A DNA stretch of 64,000 bases from NCBI GenBank assembly GCA_014549065.1, contig JACDOX010000323.1:491053-555052 (forward strand), in the 5' to 3' direction. Shown piece after piece: positions 50,140 through 61,700 of this stretch (position 1 is its first letter; each line of letters begins with the position of its first letter). This stretch comes from Cardinalis cardinalis (Eukaryota; Chordata; Aves; Passeriformes; Cardinalidae). The position numbers and the translations under genes are program-made. The notes beneath the pieces are model-generated. The model saw only the letters and a program-made list of their open reading frames with translations. It did no database searches and was not told the DNA's origin.

Positions 50140-50563
50140 TGTTGGAGGAGGACCAGAGGAGGGCCTCAAAAATGAGCAGAGGGATGGAGCACATCTCCTG
50201 TGAGGAAAGACTGAGCTGGAGCTGTTCAGCTTTGAGAAAAAAAGGTTCCAGAAAGCCCTCTAAGATGGAAACAGATTTTTTAGCAGGGCCAGTTGCAATA
50301 GGACAAGGGATGATGGTTTTAAACTAAAAGAAGATCCTTTCAGACTAGATATATGGAAGAAAATTTCTGTGATGAGGCTGGTAAAACACTGGAACATGCT
50401 GCCCAAAGAGGCAGCAGATATCTCATTCCTGGAAACATGCAAGGCCAGGTTGAACAGGACTCTTAACAACCTGATCTAGTTGAAGATGTCCCTGCTCATT
50501 GCACAGGGACTGGACTAGATGGCCTTTAAAAGATTTCTCCCAACAGAAACCATTCTGTGGTAA
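50140..50563 (+). mobile_element. CR1 LINE fragment, antisense within BPGM intron 2
   Basis: CR1 landmarks appear in order: GACCAGAGGAGGGCCTCAAA, GGATGGAGCACATCTCCTGT, GACTGAGCTGGAGCTGTTCA, CAATAGGACAAGGGATGATG and, at the 3' end, GGACTGGACTAGATGGCCTT with CAACAGAAACCATTCTGTGG. It is truncated at the 5' end and has no intact reading frame. Confidence 0.88.
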
Positions 50564-51008
50564 ATCAACAGCCTTATGCCAAGCTACCAACTTGGCTGTT
50601 TATTGGGATGCATTTTCTATACNGGGATGCATTTTCTATATTGGGATATAGTGCACTATTGGCACAAGCTTTACCAAGTGCCTACTCCCTGCAAAACTCT
50701 ATGTCACATAACTTTTAAGTAAAATTATCAGGGTGAGCCATTGAAGTAACAAGAACATCTTCCACAANCCAAGCCAAGCACTTTTATTCTGCTGTGTTAC
50801 AGCAACGCTCTTTTAATTAAGAGATGATTATCACAAACCTGACAAAGCAGCTGAAAAAAACAAAAATAATGTGAGCCTGCAGAGTTTTTGTCCATCTAAA
50901 CCAATCATAAGTTTTGTTTGAATACAGTAGTTTTAAATGAACAATGAGAAACAAAATGAAAGCATCTGGCCCCTTCCTTAACTGCATTAAGCTAACAAAT
51001 TCTCTCCC

Positions 51009-51383
51009 TGTGGCCACAGCTCTCTCCACAGAGAGCAGCAGGCACAACTCTCTCCCAGGTTCCTGGGGGAGGCAGTGAGAAGCTCAGAGAAGAGGAGAAA
51101 ACAATTCTTATCTCTACTTGCTGCTCCTGTTGCTTTGCACATNTGNAACGTGTTATGGAGATTGTTTACCCAAAGTGATTTGGGTACTGGACACTGGTGA
51201 AGNTTGTTTTGCTTCCTTGGCCAGCTGGGTCAAAGCTGTGGCCTGTCTCAGACAGTCNTGGGTTTTTCTTTAGTATAGTAATAGTGTAATATAGTACAGC
51301 TTAATGAAGCAATTGTTTAGCCTCCTGAATCATGGAGTCAGAGCACATTATTCCCTGGCTGGGGATCACCTGTTTCTACNACA
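51009..51383 (+). mobile_element. Solo LTR, family B (diverged relative), antisense within BPGM intron 2
   Basis: The order of landmarks is the same as in family A (TTATCTCTACTTGCTGCTCC, then GGAGATTGTTTACCC, a CTTCCTTGGCCAGC block, then an AT-rich TATA region and GCCTCCTGAATCATGGAGTC), but the sequence is distinct and closer to the 20.8 kb copy. It runs TGTGGCCAC to ACNACA, with CTCTCCC on both sides (51002-51008 and 51384-51390). The left flank is a CT-rich tract, so the duplication is less certain. It ends 174 bases from the BPGM exon 2 donor. Confidence 0.75.
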
Positions 51384-51557
51384 CTCTCCCCTTTCCACAT
51401 CTCCCAGTTGCTTCCCTGACCAACTTTCTACTTCCTCCTTGGNGACCACAGACACTCTTACCTTGCCCAGGTCAGTAATATACATTACAGAACAACACCT
51501 AAAGCTCCAAGGCATTGAGCAAGGAGGAGAGGGGAAGGCTGAAACAAAGGCCCTTAC

Positions 51558-52158
51558 CTTCCACGTGCTTCAGCAACGCCCTGCTGCTGTTGCCGTGAGC
51601 AGAGATAAGGATCATTTTGCCACTTTTCAGTTCTGGCACTATCTTTTCATTCCAGTAGGGAAGGAGTCTATCAAGCACATCTTTGAGACTCTCAGCCTTT
51701 GGGAGGTTCTCCTGAGAGACATCACTGCATTTGTAGCGGCGGTCATTGTAGATCTCGGCGTAGTAGGGGTGAGATTCAGAGATGGGNGGCGGGGTGACAT
51801 CGTAGCTCCTCCTCCAGATCTTCACCTGCTCCTCNCCGTGGTTCAGAGCCATCTCTGCCCTGTTGAGCCCAATCAAGGCTCCATAGTGACGCTCGTTCAG
51901 CCTCCAGGAGCTCTGGATGGGCACCCACTCCTGGCCCAACTCCTGCAGGATCAGCCAGGCAGTCTGGATGGAGCGGCTCAGCACGGAGGTGAAGACGAGG
52001 TCAAACTCGAAGCCCAGGGCTTTGAGGTGTTTGCCACAGTTCTGAGCTTCCTTTATGCCATCACTGCTCAGCTTCTGGTCCACCCAGCTGCAGAAGCGAT
52101 TCTCCTTGGTCCAGGCTCCTTCCCCGTGTCTCAGGAGAACGAGCCTGTACTTNGCCAT
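51558..52158 (-). CDS. BPGM: BPGM coding exon 2 (residues 1-201, N-terminal three quarters of the enzyme)
   Basis: Bisphosphoglycerate mutase makes 2,3-bisphosphoglycerate from 1,3-bisphosphoglycerate in the cytosol, with weaker mutase and phosphatase activities; it is a branch of glycolysis in red cells. The frame starts at the ATG ending at 52156, in a strong context (A at -3, G at +4). The phosphohistidine motif RHGEG gives His11. Gly14 after the Glu is the BPGM form; glycolytic PGAM has Ser there. Arg62, Glu89-Arg90, the Arg116-Arg117 pair and the second active-site histidine, His188 (motif SAHGNSSR), are all present. The exon is 601 bp and ends in phase 1 at a GTAAGG donor (51557), inside the Gly201 codon. 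Spacing matches human BPGM with no indels. Three codons hold an N (2, 108 and 124), but GCN, GGN and CCN still read Ala, Gly and Pro. Identification is firm from family knowledge; the spliced transcript is inferred. Confidence 0.97.
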
Positions 52159-52213
52159 TTTGGTTGCAGCTTGGCACAGAGGGCAGCTGGTGTGGCATCT
52201 AACAGCGATACAT
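52159..52213 (-). other. BPGM: BPGM exon 2 5'UTR portion with splice acceptor
   Basis: Reading the minus strand, a pyrimidine-rich stretch ends in CTCTGTCCAG at 52214-52223, the best acceptor just upstream of the start codon. It leaves 55 bases of 5'UTR in exon 2. A second, weaker AG lies nearer the ATG (after CTGTGCCAAG), so the exact acceptor is a prediction. If the first site is used, the 5'UTR carries two upstream ATGs, annotated separately. Confidence 0.65.
52199..52213 (-). promoter_or_regulatory. Upstream mini-ORF in the BPGM 5'UTR (four codons) and a second overlapping uATG
   Basis: If the predicted acceptor is right, exon 2 opens with ATG TAT CGC TGT TAG, a four-codon reading frame. 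Its stop overlaps a second ATG (52199-52197), which is in a different frame from BPGM. That second frame has a poor start context (T at -3) and runs about 60 bases past the BPGM start codon before a TGA. Such arrangements commonly lower translation of the main frame. The main ATG has the strong context, so leaky scanning is likely. Function is inferred only. Confidence 0.45.
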
Positions 52214-52223
52214 CTGGACAGAG

Positions 52224-55200
52224 ACACGAGACAGACACGTCAAACATCCCACAGATAACGCAGTACAAGTAGCAATAAGGCAGTGAAAAGTAAACAGCTA
52301 TCAGAATCAAAACAANCAAAGAAACAAGCGTCTGCTGAGTGTGATTTTACAACCGAGAGTGGGAGGAATTCCAAACCAGGAGACTTCATGTGGGAAGGAA
52401 AGTGCCATCCTTCACCCAGCTTGTTGCAACTAGCCCACTAAAACCATTGATTAGGAGCAGATTGGTACAAGCTGTTCCAGCCTACAGTTTCCCTCAAGCG
52501 CTTAAACAGAGCCTCACNCAGTATCCCAGGCTCCCAGAGCAGCAGATCTCCCTCACTGGGGAACTCTGAGGTGCCACATGCAGCTGGAGCCCACCAGAGC
52601 TGTCCAGATCCTCTCTGCTCTGAGGGAATTCAGGCACAGAGAGCNGCTGTGGGCCCCAGCCAGAGGAACTGCAGAGTGGGACCACANGACTGCAACACAC
52701 AAAACCTTATCAGCTTTTCTCAAAGGATGTGTCAACATAGTCACACTCTGCAGAATTTCCTCATATCCCCATCCTGTCCTGCTAATTATGCCAGTTTATG
52801 CTTGACTTTTTCCCCAGGCCACCTCCTCCATCATGCCTCCACACTCATGTGTGACAACACAGACACTCTGGGATGCAATGTACAACCAGTGAGTCCTCAT
52901 TTCACTGAATCCCCAAGTGACCTCAGATTATCCCATCCCCTNCCTGACTTTCAAGTCTATTTCTCCTCTCCTGTCTGTGAATTACAATGCCAGATTCTTA
53001 GGCACCAAGATNAATGTTTTTACTTTTGGAGTGGGCACAAAAAGCCTGTTTGCTGTCCTCATTAAGTCAGACAGCTACACATATGTAAGGTCAAACAGCA
53101 CCTTTCTCTTTTTNTCTTTCAAGCAACATCACCTCTGGATTGTCTTCAATGGCAGATACCTTTTGACCACACACCCAAGGGTCTGCCAAGGTGGGCAAAG
53201 ATCTGCTAGCAGACAATGGGATGCCTGAAAGGCCCATCTAACACAGGACTGCAACTCTGAAAACCCCACCTGATCCCTCTGACCTGAGACAAGGCTAGAT
53301 GGCTATAGACAGAGCAGNGGAAAAAATATAAAAACACAACTCTCTGCACTGGGGGGGACTGCTGTACCTCAGATGAATATTAGGTGCTCTCAAAACCATG
53401 GGCAGTGGGAGACTGAGCNCTGATTTCTGCACTCCCAACCTTGGGCTGGATTTCCATGACANACTGAAGGAGCTCCCCTCATCTCAAATCAGCTGGAGCT
53501 GCTTCAGTCACACTCCAAGAGTCTCAAATTCAGGCCCTCTGTGACCCTGAATTAGGTCAGCAGGATGGGGTAGGCCCATGCATTCTGGGTTTTGGGAAAC
53601 ACCCAGCACAATACCAGCATTCATTTTAACAGGCTTTCAGAAAAAAAAAAAAACTGTCTAGAAAAGTTGAATTCATCAACAGACTCAGGAATCTGATCTT
53701 GCTTGTAACAGCAGCTTAGCNCTCCTCTAATCTCACATTAAGACAGAGTCTACATCACACAAGGGCACTCTGTAAGACCCCCCCAGTGCTGATTTCTGCC
53801 TAATGGCACAGCTCAGCATTAAAAAGCCTTTGAGGATTGAGATTTTTACAGACTATCAGGAGGTATTGTTTGACACCCAACAGACAGCTGAAAAATACAA
53901 AAGAAAGTCTCATTTCATGCAAAGGCAGGCTGAGATTTGTGTGGGGCAAGAAAAATCTCAGACAAAATCCCCTGCATGGTCTACTTTTTCCACTCCCAAT
54001 AATCAGCTGCACTTTAGGCAAAGAAATCAGCTATTGCTAGGATTCAGGTGTCACATCAGATCCAACACTAAACTGCACCCTGTAAGATCCTAGGTGTATA
54101 ACAAAAACAAGTATTTGACAGCATTTCCACCTAAAGCAACTGATCCTTACTCAACATACCACAGATACAATTAAAAAATTGCAGTGTGTTCACAGCATGA
54201 GCTACTACACATAAAATAGCTGCACAGAAAGCTCTACCTCTGCAAATACTTCATCATTCAGATTAATTGATTCTGTTATCCCCAGGAATTGATTACATAA
54301 TCTACAAAACGAAATTAAGACCCAACAATAGGGGTGATGCACCTCTTTGCCAAAGTTTAGTTGGCATTTTAGCCATAAGCAATAAAAAATTTAGCTAGTG
54401 TAAGAGATACTATTTGGTCTTTGTGTAAGTGTATCTGGGTGTCACAAATTCCAGTTCACTTATACAAAACATCAGGCAAAAGCACAATTCCCAAAAAAAT
54501 TTAGAAAGAACGAGCAAGTCACAGTGTTGTTTGAATATCAGTCCACTTCTGGAAGCATTTAAACTAAAAAGCCTTAGAGCAACACATGGAAATAATCCTA
54601 CTCACCTTTCCTCCAGCAAANGAACAACCTACACAAATCCCAGCACAGACTCAAGAGCTGCTTTACACAGAGGCCAAAACACACTTCTGGCTGGTTACCT
54701 GCAGGGAAAGAACACCAGTGCTCACAGAAAGAGCCCACAAGTGCAAATGGCCATGGCAGCCACCATTCACTCTCAAAGCTCTTAAAAAAATACAGCACAC
54801 ACCGCTTGTATGGGCTGGAAAAGCTACCAAATACCTTCTCCCAAAAAAATGCCAACACACAGCTCCTGCACTTCCAACAAGGGAGAGTTTCTGCTCTCCC
54901 ACNTGCCCCGGGACATCGTTTGCTCCCTAAGATTTGTTTAGCCTGCAATTACCATAGTTCTAGTGTGCAGAAATCTACCAAAAGCTCTGGGGGACCACGG
55001 AGGATACAGACAGCAACCTGGTGCTGATGCACTGGAACAGGCTGTCCAGAGAAGCTGTGGGTGCCCCATCGCTAAAGGCGCTCAAGGCCAGGCTGGTTGG
55101 AGCCTGAGCAATGTGGTCTAATGGAAGGTGTCCCTGCCCATGTCACCCCCTATGGCACGGGGGTGGAACTAGATGGCCTTTAAGGACCCTTCCAGCCCAA

Positions 55201-55708
55201 ACGCTTCTGCGGGTCACTCTACGAGAGAGCAGAAACCCAGAGCCCCAGCTCAGCACAGCAGCGCACAGTGCCCAGCACAGATAACATCTTACACCGGCCA
55301 AGCTCTGGGCCAAGCACAGCTTTAAGGTCCAACACCACAGGCGGCCGCTTCCAGGGCTCCTGCTCCAGCCGGGCCGANCTCATCCCTTTCCTAAGGCGGC
55401 ACCGAGCGGAGCACCTGCGTGTCCCAGCCCTCCCCGAGCACGGGGGCTCGGCCACAAGCAGGGCAGCACCTCCGGGACCCGCGCAAACACACACAGACAC
55501 AGCCACGAGCTCGCAGGGACACGGGCACACTGGCGGTGCCCCGCAGCCACCGGCTCCTCGCCCGGGGCACAGCACCACCATCCCTCCCGGGAGCGCCGGA
55601 ACAGCCTNGCCGAGGAAACCCCCATCCCCGAACCCAGGGCCGCTCCTGCACCTCCTCGTCCNCCCCTAGGGCCGCTCCCCCGCCCGACGCCGAGCCCCCG
55701 GGAATTAC
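52224..55708 (-). other. BPGM: BPGM intron 1 (approximate limits)
   Basis: This interval lies between the predicted exon 2 acceptor and the candidate exon 1 donors. A GTAATT donor would begin the intron at 55708; an alternative GTGAGG donor lies at 55732. Apart from a CR1 3' fragment at about 54985-55205, the interval looks like ordinary non-coding DNA. Short reading frames here have no recognisable domains. An A-run sits at 53641-53653. Confidence 0.7.
54985..55205 (+). mobile_element. CR1 LINE 3' fragment in BPGM intron 1, close to the promoter
   Basis: The segment CACTGGAACAGGCTGTCCAG, GAAGCTGTGGGTGCCCCATC, GGCTGGTTGGAGCCTGAGCA and GGAACTAGATGGCCTTTAAG is the last ~220 bases of a CR1 element. 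It is antisense to BPGM and ends about 130 bases from where the CpG island begins. Confidence 0.87.
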
Positions 55709-56145
55709 CGGGCTGACGCCGCGCCGCCTCACGGGGAGCGCCGGAGCCGCGGCCGGGCCGGGCCAGGGGCGNACCGCGCCTCTTATTGCGGCCGCGGCGC
55801 CTCCGCGCCCGCGAGAGCGGCGCGCGCTGATTGGCCGGTCGGGCGGACGGGCAGCGGGCTCAGCCAATGGGCGCGGCGCGGGGCGGTGACGCGGCGCCTG
55901 GGGCGGGCCGAGGCCGGCGCTGCCGTGCCCGGCGGGGTCGGGGATGCCGCGGCCATCGCGCCCCGCCGAGCCCGGTGCCCGGAGCGGGCCCGTCCGCCCN
56001 CCGGGCGTTCCAGCAGAGATGCTGGCTCCCCCCGCCGGTCCCGGCACGCAGGCGGCGCTTGGTGAAACGGGGTCGTGCCACCGCACGCAGAGCACGACCG
56101 GAGGCGTCTAAACCTCCCGAAACCGCTTTAGGACTTTCATGTTTT
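55240..56145 (-). promoter_or_regulatory. CpG-island promoter and non-coding exon 1 of BPGM
   Basis: GC content and CpG frequency rise sharply from about 55330 and stay high up to the N gap at 56146, unlike the rest of the window. The core contains CCAAT on the plus strand (55864-55868), an inverted CCAAT (ATTGG, 55830-55834) and GGGCGG boxes at 55841 and 55881. A TATA box is not obvious. This fits a housekeeping-type promoter firing leftward into BPGM, with a start site near 55740-55780 and a short non-coding exon ending at 55709 or 55733. The start site is inferred. Long frames in this stretch on both strands come from the lack of AT-rich stop codons and are not called as genes. Confidence 0.75.
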
Positions 56146-56209
56146 NNNNNNNNNNNNNNNNNNNNNNNNNNNNNNNNNNNNNNNNNNNNNNNNNNNNNNN
56201 NNNNNNNNN
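56146..56209. other. Assembly gap (64 N) at the upstream edge of the CpG island
   Basis: This N run lies where the GC-rich promoter region of BPGM gives way to ordinary sequence. GC-rich DNA is often lost in sequencing, so part of the island may be missing here. Confidence 0.98.
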
Positions 56210-58363
56210 AGATCCTTCTTAAGGATCATGCTCGCTCCCTCATTCCCATAGGCTTCTAATCCCAATCTGAAGTAAATAAAAACAAGTGGATGGAGCAGCT
56301 CTGGTTTGAAACAAGAGGGAAGTGGTGTGGGAAGACAGTGTCCTTCTATTGCCACAGGTCTGATTTTATTTCTAAAAAGAAGCAGAACACACCTTTCATA
56401 CCNCAGCAGTCACATTTTCTTCTCTAAATGCTTACCCCGGAACAGCCACAAGGTAAAGCTCAGAGGGCCACAAACTGGATGTACACCAAATGTGCTCTGT
56501 CATCCTTCCCTACAGAGGACAGAGGTGATCTTCCCTTTTTAATAAGTTAAAAAGATAGTGCATGACAATAAAAGATNGGGGTTTCAGATTCTGATAAGAA
56601 AAAGTGACAGGAGTAAACTTAAGAAAATTCGGGGCAGAGGTATTAAAATAATGTCTCTGGTGTGCTGTGAGGAGAAATTTTACTTTCTTTTACATTTACA
56701 AGGATTTTACTTATACATTTACAAGAATATCCAGATCCTAAGATGTCAGTGGGNAAGAAGGCTAATCCAGATGAAACCTGCTTTGCTGGGCTCGCAGCAC
56801 TGTGTGCTGAGNGGCCAGGCTGCTGGTGAGCAGCATCTGCTTCTCTGGTGGTTACTGCACTTTGTTCCTCATTCATTTGGGAAGCTCCTGAAAGCATTCT
56901 GCATCTCAGGGAGAATACTCTCAATGCCTTTCCTGGTAGAGCTGTTNCTAACCTCACTACAGAACCACAATAAAATCTGCTGCTTCTGCAGAGTGTTTCT
57001 ACTGGATGTGCATTGTTCTTAACAGTTACACATAAAATCCTTTTCTCCTCATCCACCAACTTTAATATTAACAGCTACCTTTCATTTCTGTCAGCTTTGT
57101 CTAAGGCAGAACTTAGAGCATGAACCCAGTCCAGCCTATGTAACTGAAGCAATGCTCAAGTTCACAGTGTGGAAGAGTTTGATTTGCCACCCATCAGCTC
57201 AAGCTGGTGAAGAGAAATGCTCCCATATCCACATCCAGGTGTGCACAACCACACACCTGCAATCACCAAGCCTCCAGGCAAACTGGTCTACTGATTTTTG
57301 CAAGGAAAAGAAGCAAAGTTCCTAGAGACAGAGGGGAAAATGTCTTTTCTTGAGTATCAGCACTGGAAGAATACAATTAACAGAAAGAAACCTTCTATGC
57401 CAATATGCAGTTGTGAGTGAGTAGACAGGAACCCATGCCACAATCCAGGACCTCTATGGCCATTAAATACAGATTTTTGTCTCCTTTAGTCTTTAGACAA
57501 GACCATTTCATTAGCATGGCAAAAGCAGCCTAATGACTTTGATTATTCATATTTCAAAATATCCAAGGACAGAAGAGTCCAAGCCACATCCCTGTGCGTG
57601 ACTTCTTGCAGACAGCTACCCTCACTTGGCAGCTATTATCTCTCACACCAGCTGGGTTGTGTTTTTCAGGGTCTCTGCTCTGGAGCCCTTCCAGGCTGTT
57701 GCATTTAGCTGGAATGTTTGTGGCAGAATGAGTCCAGGAAACTCCTTTCCCCAACGCACAAAGTTCTGCCAGGGCACCAGTGCAACTGCACCACTCTGAA
57801 TAAAGGCCTGGAGCTGAGCAAGGCAGAAGCAGAAGAAAACAGAACTGGAAAGAAGAAAGGCTGATTAATGATTGATTAAAACTGTGGCAAACAGGAGCAT
57901 TCTTCACTGATTATGCCCTTGGTACTCTCTCACAGAATAGTTACTTTGTTCAAAACCAGATCCAGTGTTTGCCACAGAGCATTGCAAACATGCTCATTTT
58001 AATTTCCAGAAAACCCTCAGCTCTTTGTTTACAACTATTTGATGCATGATCTGTCTTCATTAATAATTTCATGTTCAAAATAAAGTTTTGTAATCAAGTC
58101 CTTGCACTCTTTAATAACCCTGAAACCCTCTCTCTGAAAGCTCTCCTGTGTGTTTTCCTACTGCATGAATTTATCTCCTTTTCTAGACCCTCCCTACTCC
58201 TTCCTAGCCCATTCTCTCTGCCACCCAGATGGGTGCCCAGGGAATCCTCCCTCACCTTTTTCTGGGGTGCAGGCCCATTCATTTTCAACACTTGGCATTT
58301 TTTCCTCTACAGAAGACCTAGATANTGTCTGCTATCCATGCTGTTGTCTCACATTCCTATTCT
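56210..58363. other. Intergenic upstream of BPGM
   Basis: Sequence beyond the CpG island and gap. Short frames only, with no recognised repeat or gene. Confidence 0.6.
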
Positions 58364-58369
58364 ATTGAT

Positions 58370-58756
58370 TGTCACCATGATATTTTCTGAAAAAATCCNC
58401 TTTGCCCAGNATTTTCTCCTGGGCAGCTGAGAGGCCTCAGAAAAGAATGAAAACAATAATTATCTGATTGCTTGGGAATGTGGTCTGGAGATGGTTTACC
58501 AACTTTGATTGGTTCCATGTGAATTGTTTTTNATTCATGACCAGTCACAGCCAGCTGTGTCAGACTCTCTGAGTCAGTAATGAGCTTTCACTGTNATTCT
58601 TGTAAAGCCTTCTGATGTATCCTTTCTCTGTCTTTATTATAGTTTTAGTACATCATTTCTTTTAATATAATATCATAAAATAATAAATCAGGCTTCTGAG
58701 AACATGGAGTGAAATTCTCATCTCTCACCTCATCCTGGGNACCTCACAACACCACA
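58370..58756 (+). mobile_element. Solo LTR, family A
   Basis: It begins TGTCACCATGATATTTTCTG and ends in ACACCACA. The head (CTCCTGGGCAGCTGAGAGG), the middle block (ATGACCAGTCACAGCCAGC) and the tail with AATAAATCAGGC match the other copies. The flanks ATTGAT (58364-58369) and NCTGAT (58757-58762) agree at four of five readable bases, so the target duplication is slightly decayed. Confidence 0.85.
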
Positions 58757-58762
58757 NCTGAT

Positions 58763-61700
58763 GATGGCCCATCAGACAAATTTGTACGGAGGAAGTTCTG
58801 GGAGTATAGCACACTACAAAAGACAAAAACATCCTTACTGCCTCCTGAGCATTCAGAACTACAACACTGTAAAACAACCCTGCCTAAATCCGTCTCTTCA
58901 TACATCTCTACACACCAGACCTCGGTCTGTAACCCAAGGAAAATGAACCTTTTTCCTCAGGAGCAGGCAAGGAGGTGCCAGGCTCCCTTCTCTCTCCTGG
59001 AGCCACTCACCCCCTTGCAGTACCCACACACGTGGTTCTTTCTCAGCATTTCCTTGGCCGGAGCTCACCCGTGCGTGGGGAATTTCTCATCACACACCTC
59101 CCCCTGTTTGTCAACATATCACACCACCACATCTTAAACCCAGCCTAGGATTACCTCAAACCCGGGGGTGCACCTGACAGAGCCCAGAGGCACACCTTGC
59201 ACACCGGGNAGCCACCCAATTGCAATTTAAGCTCCTTAGCAAAGGCCCTTTTGCACCTTTTGTTTTACTAGTTTAGGCACTGTTTGACACCTGCTTAATA
59301 NGAAAACAATGCTGCTTTAGTGTTTTAACACAGCAGGGCTTTCACCCTGTTTGNGTATGGAGGCAATAAACAACTTCAGTAGATTCTCTTTATATCAAAA
59401 CCAGAAGTGTAAGTCCATGTGAAGAGAAAATTAAGTACTCTACCTTTTTTCCTTCTCTCTCTCTCTAACTGCATTATTTGGAGGGAAATCTGTTAAAAAA
59501 AAAAAAAAAAAAAAGAGTGTGTAAGCACTTTAACTCTGCATTTGTCACCAGAATCAGAGCTTTAGTCTTTAAGTAAGTGCAGAAGTTTTTCTGAATCATT
59601 AATACCAAATAAATGACTGAGAAGGAGGAAGAAAATGCATAAAAGCCCTCATTATATGCAAAACAGATGGAGGGAAGCTGCTTTGGGAGGCATCATATTC
59701 TAAACCTGAAATGAGAACTGAATTTTTAATGTAATCCCAATGGCTAGGTACTGGTAATGTTATTCTAAAGTAAAAAATGTGACTTCTGTCTGTTCTTCTG
59801 AAATATTAATTTAAAAAAAAAAATATTTCTGCATATCCCAAGCTGAGAACATATGGATGGGAAAAAAGCTTATACTCTCTATGCCCTTAAAACCATTACA
59901 TTGTCATCTTCAAATAAACACCTTAGCACAGCAGGTGCCTAGAACACACAAAAAAAGTGTGTGGAACACAATGTTCTGAAGAAATTGTCATGAATACAGC
60001 TCTAGTCTTCAAAAATGCCTCTAAAAAAAGTTTTACAAGGTATCAATGGCTGGGAAAACAAAATTCTTTCTCACAATCAAAAGTTTTCCCATTTCTAGAG
60101 CCAGAGACACAAGAAGATTTACAAGGTTCACTTTTAAACTTTGTGGGTTGGGAGGGGTTTACATTTCAGATTTTGGGTTGGAGCATTTCACTGGTTTTTA
60201 GTCACAGTATTGTACAAATTAACTTCCTGTAGCAGCATCAAAAGCAAAGAAAATCCTGTGATTAATCTGCTTTTTTTTTTCCCCACGATAAACAAAGTCC
60301 TCCAGACACCAGACGTCAGTAAGGAACTGTCTGGGAAGAGATAATTTTAAAGGGCTTTGAAAAAAAGAAAGCAGCAGGGTGGTGTCTAGTCATGATAAGT
60401 TATTTTGAAAACAGACTGGATAGTGCTGATACTAGAGCATGATGACAGCACATAACAATCTGGGCAAATACAACCAAAAAGGATAAAATGGGAACTTCAG
60501 TGTCATTGCAGAGAATCGTGAGAACAACAAACACACACCACACATAGTCAAGTTCACATGTATTAAAGTCTTGCTATGAAAAATGAATGGTTCACCTCAA
60601 AAAAAAATTGCTCTAAAGTCTTTTACTTCCATGTTACAATGAACCCCACTTTGTTGATGTGTGTGTAGAGTTCTCTCTTTATTTATAATGTTTGTTTTCT
60701 CACAAACACCCTACAAACCATGAAGACCTTTCTTACGTTTCTGTCCATGGTATGTGGCTCCCTTGCATCACGGCAGTTTACCAAACAAGACTGGCTGAAG
60801 TTCAGTTTGGTTTTGAATGGAGCACAAAAATGAGCTTCCTACATAAAAAGTCTGTCCTATGTATCATGGTTAGATAATATCAAGAGAAGGATTGAGTCAC
60901 ACTGTTCTACTTTTACTGTAACTCCTCAGAATTCACTGGGGCTGCTCCTGACCGTAAAAAGCAACAAAATCAGGCCTCTCTTTTACAGGATTGTTTCCCA
61001 GGAAACTTTAGGAGTTAGGTTGCTAAATAAATAGCTGTGTATCACAAGTTAATTCATGCTTCCTCCCCCTCCACCTCACCTCATTTCTTTAACAAAAAAG
61101 GAGCATGAGTGGAAAGTCAGACAGGACAAGTAAATGATGCATTATGGGGAGTCAGAATATCCAACTTCCCAGAGTTTTTCAACTCTAATTTTCATCTGTT
61201 TTACGTACATGGAAAACNATTCACGTAAATAATTTTGTGCCTGACTTTCACTCTTTTTCTATTCAGAATTAGTCTATTCCTCTATATTGTCACCAGATCT
61301 AGCTATCCATGAAAGGCCAGGAAAAAAAATATTTTGCCTGTAATTCAGTATCTCCTTTTTATCTTACAAAGAAAGAGACTTTTCTGCTTCAGCACTATCC
61401 GACATTCAACATTCTGGANGGGTCAGGTATACTTGTTTAAACATCCAGTACTGCTGTCCTTATTCTTCTCNGTACAAGTCTGCATCTGTAATGTGTCAAA
61501 AAGGGACTGAGCCAAGATCAATATAAGGGATGTGTGAGGGACAAAATGGGCACTATGGTCCTGCCCTTCTTAAGAAGGAATTTGCAGAAGTAGATAACAT
61601 CAGGCAGCAACCTGTGTTCTTTTTGGGGAAGGGTATAATGTCTCTAAAAGACACCACAAAATGAGGCCCATGCTGTTGGACCTTCTTGCCCTTCCCAAGA

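Larger units (their letters stand above)
43587..51557 (-). other. BPGM: BPGM intron 2 (7,971 bp)
   Basis: The intron has a GTAAGG donor at the 51557 end and a CAG acceptor at the 43587 end. It contains a solo LTR antisense to the gene (51009-51383), a CR1 fragment antisense to the gene (about 50140-50563) and an ERVL-like LTR in the same sense as the gene (about 47182-47700). The remainder (43.6-47.1, 47.7-50.1 and 50.6-51.0 kb) is single-copy-looking AT-moderate DNA with no coding potential that I recognise. It includes a short A-rich run at 48747-48758 and a 20-bp tandem duplication near 50605-50645. Confidence 0.9.

Noticed and set aside
51304..52272. 322-codon plus-strand frame
   Set aside because: It is the antisense shadow of BPGM exon 2 joined to LTR sequence. 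The minus-strand product is clearly BPGM with all catalytic residues.
55268..56259. Overlapping Ala/Pro/Arg-rich frames up to 234 codons on both strands
   Set aside because: They lie in the GC-rich CpG island, where stop codons are rare, with no homology and several frames open at once.
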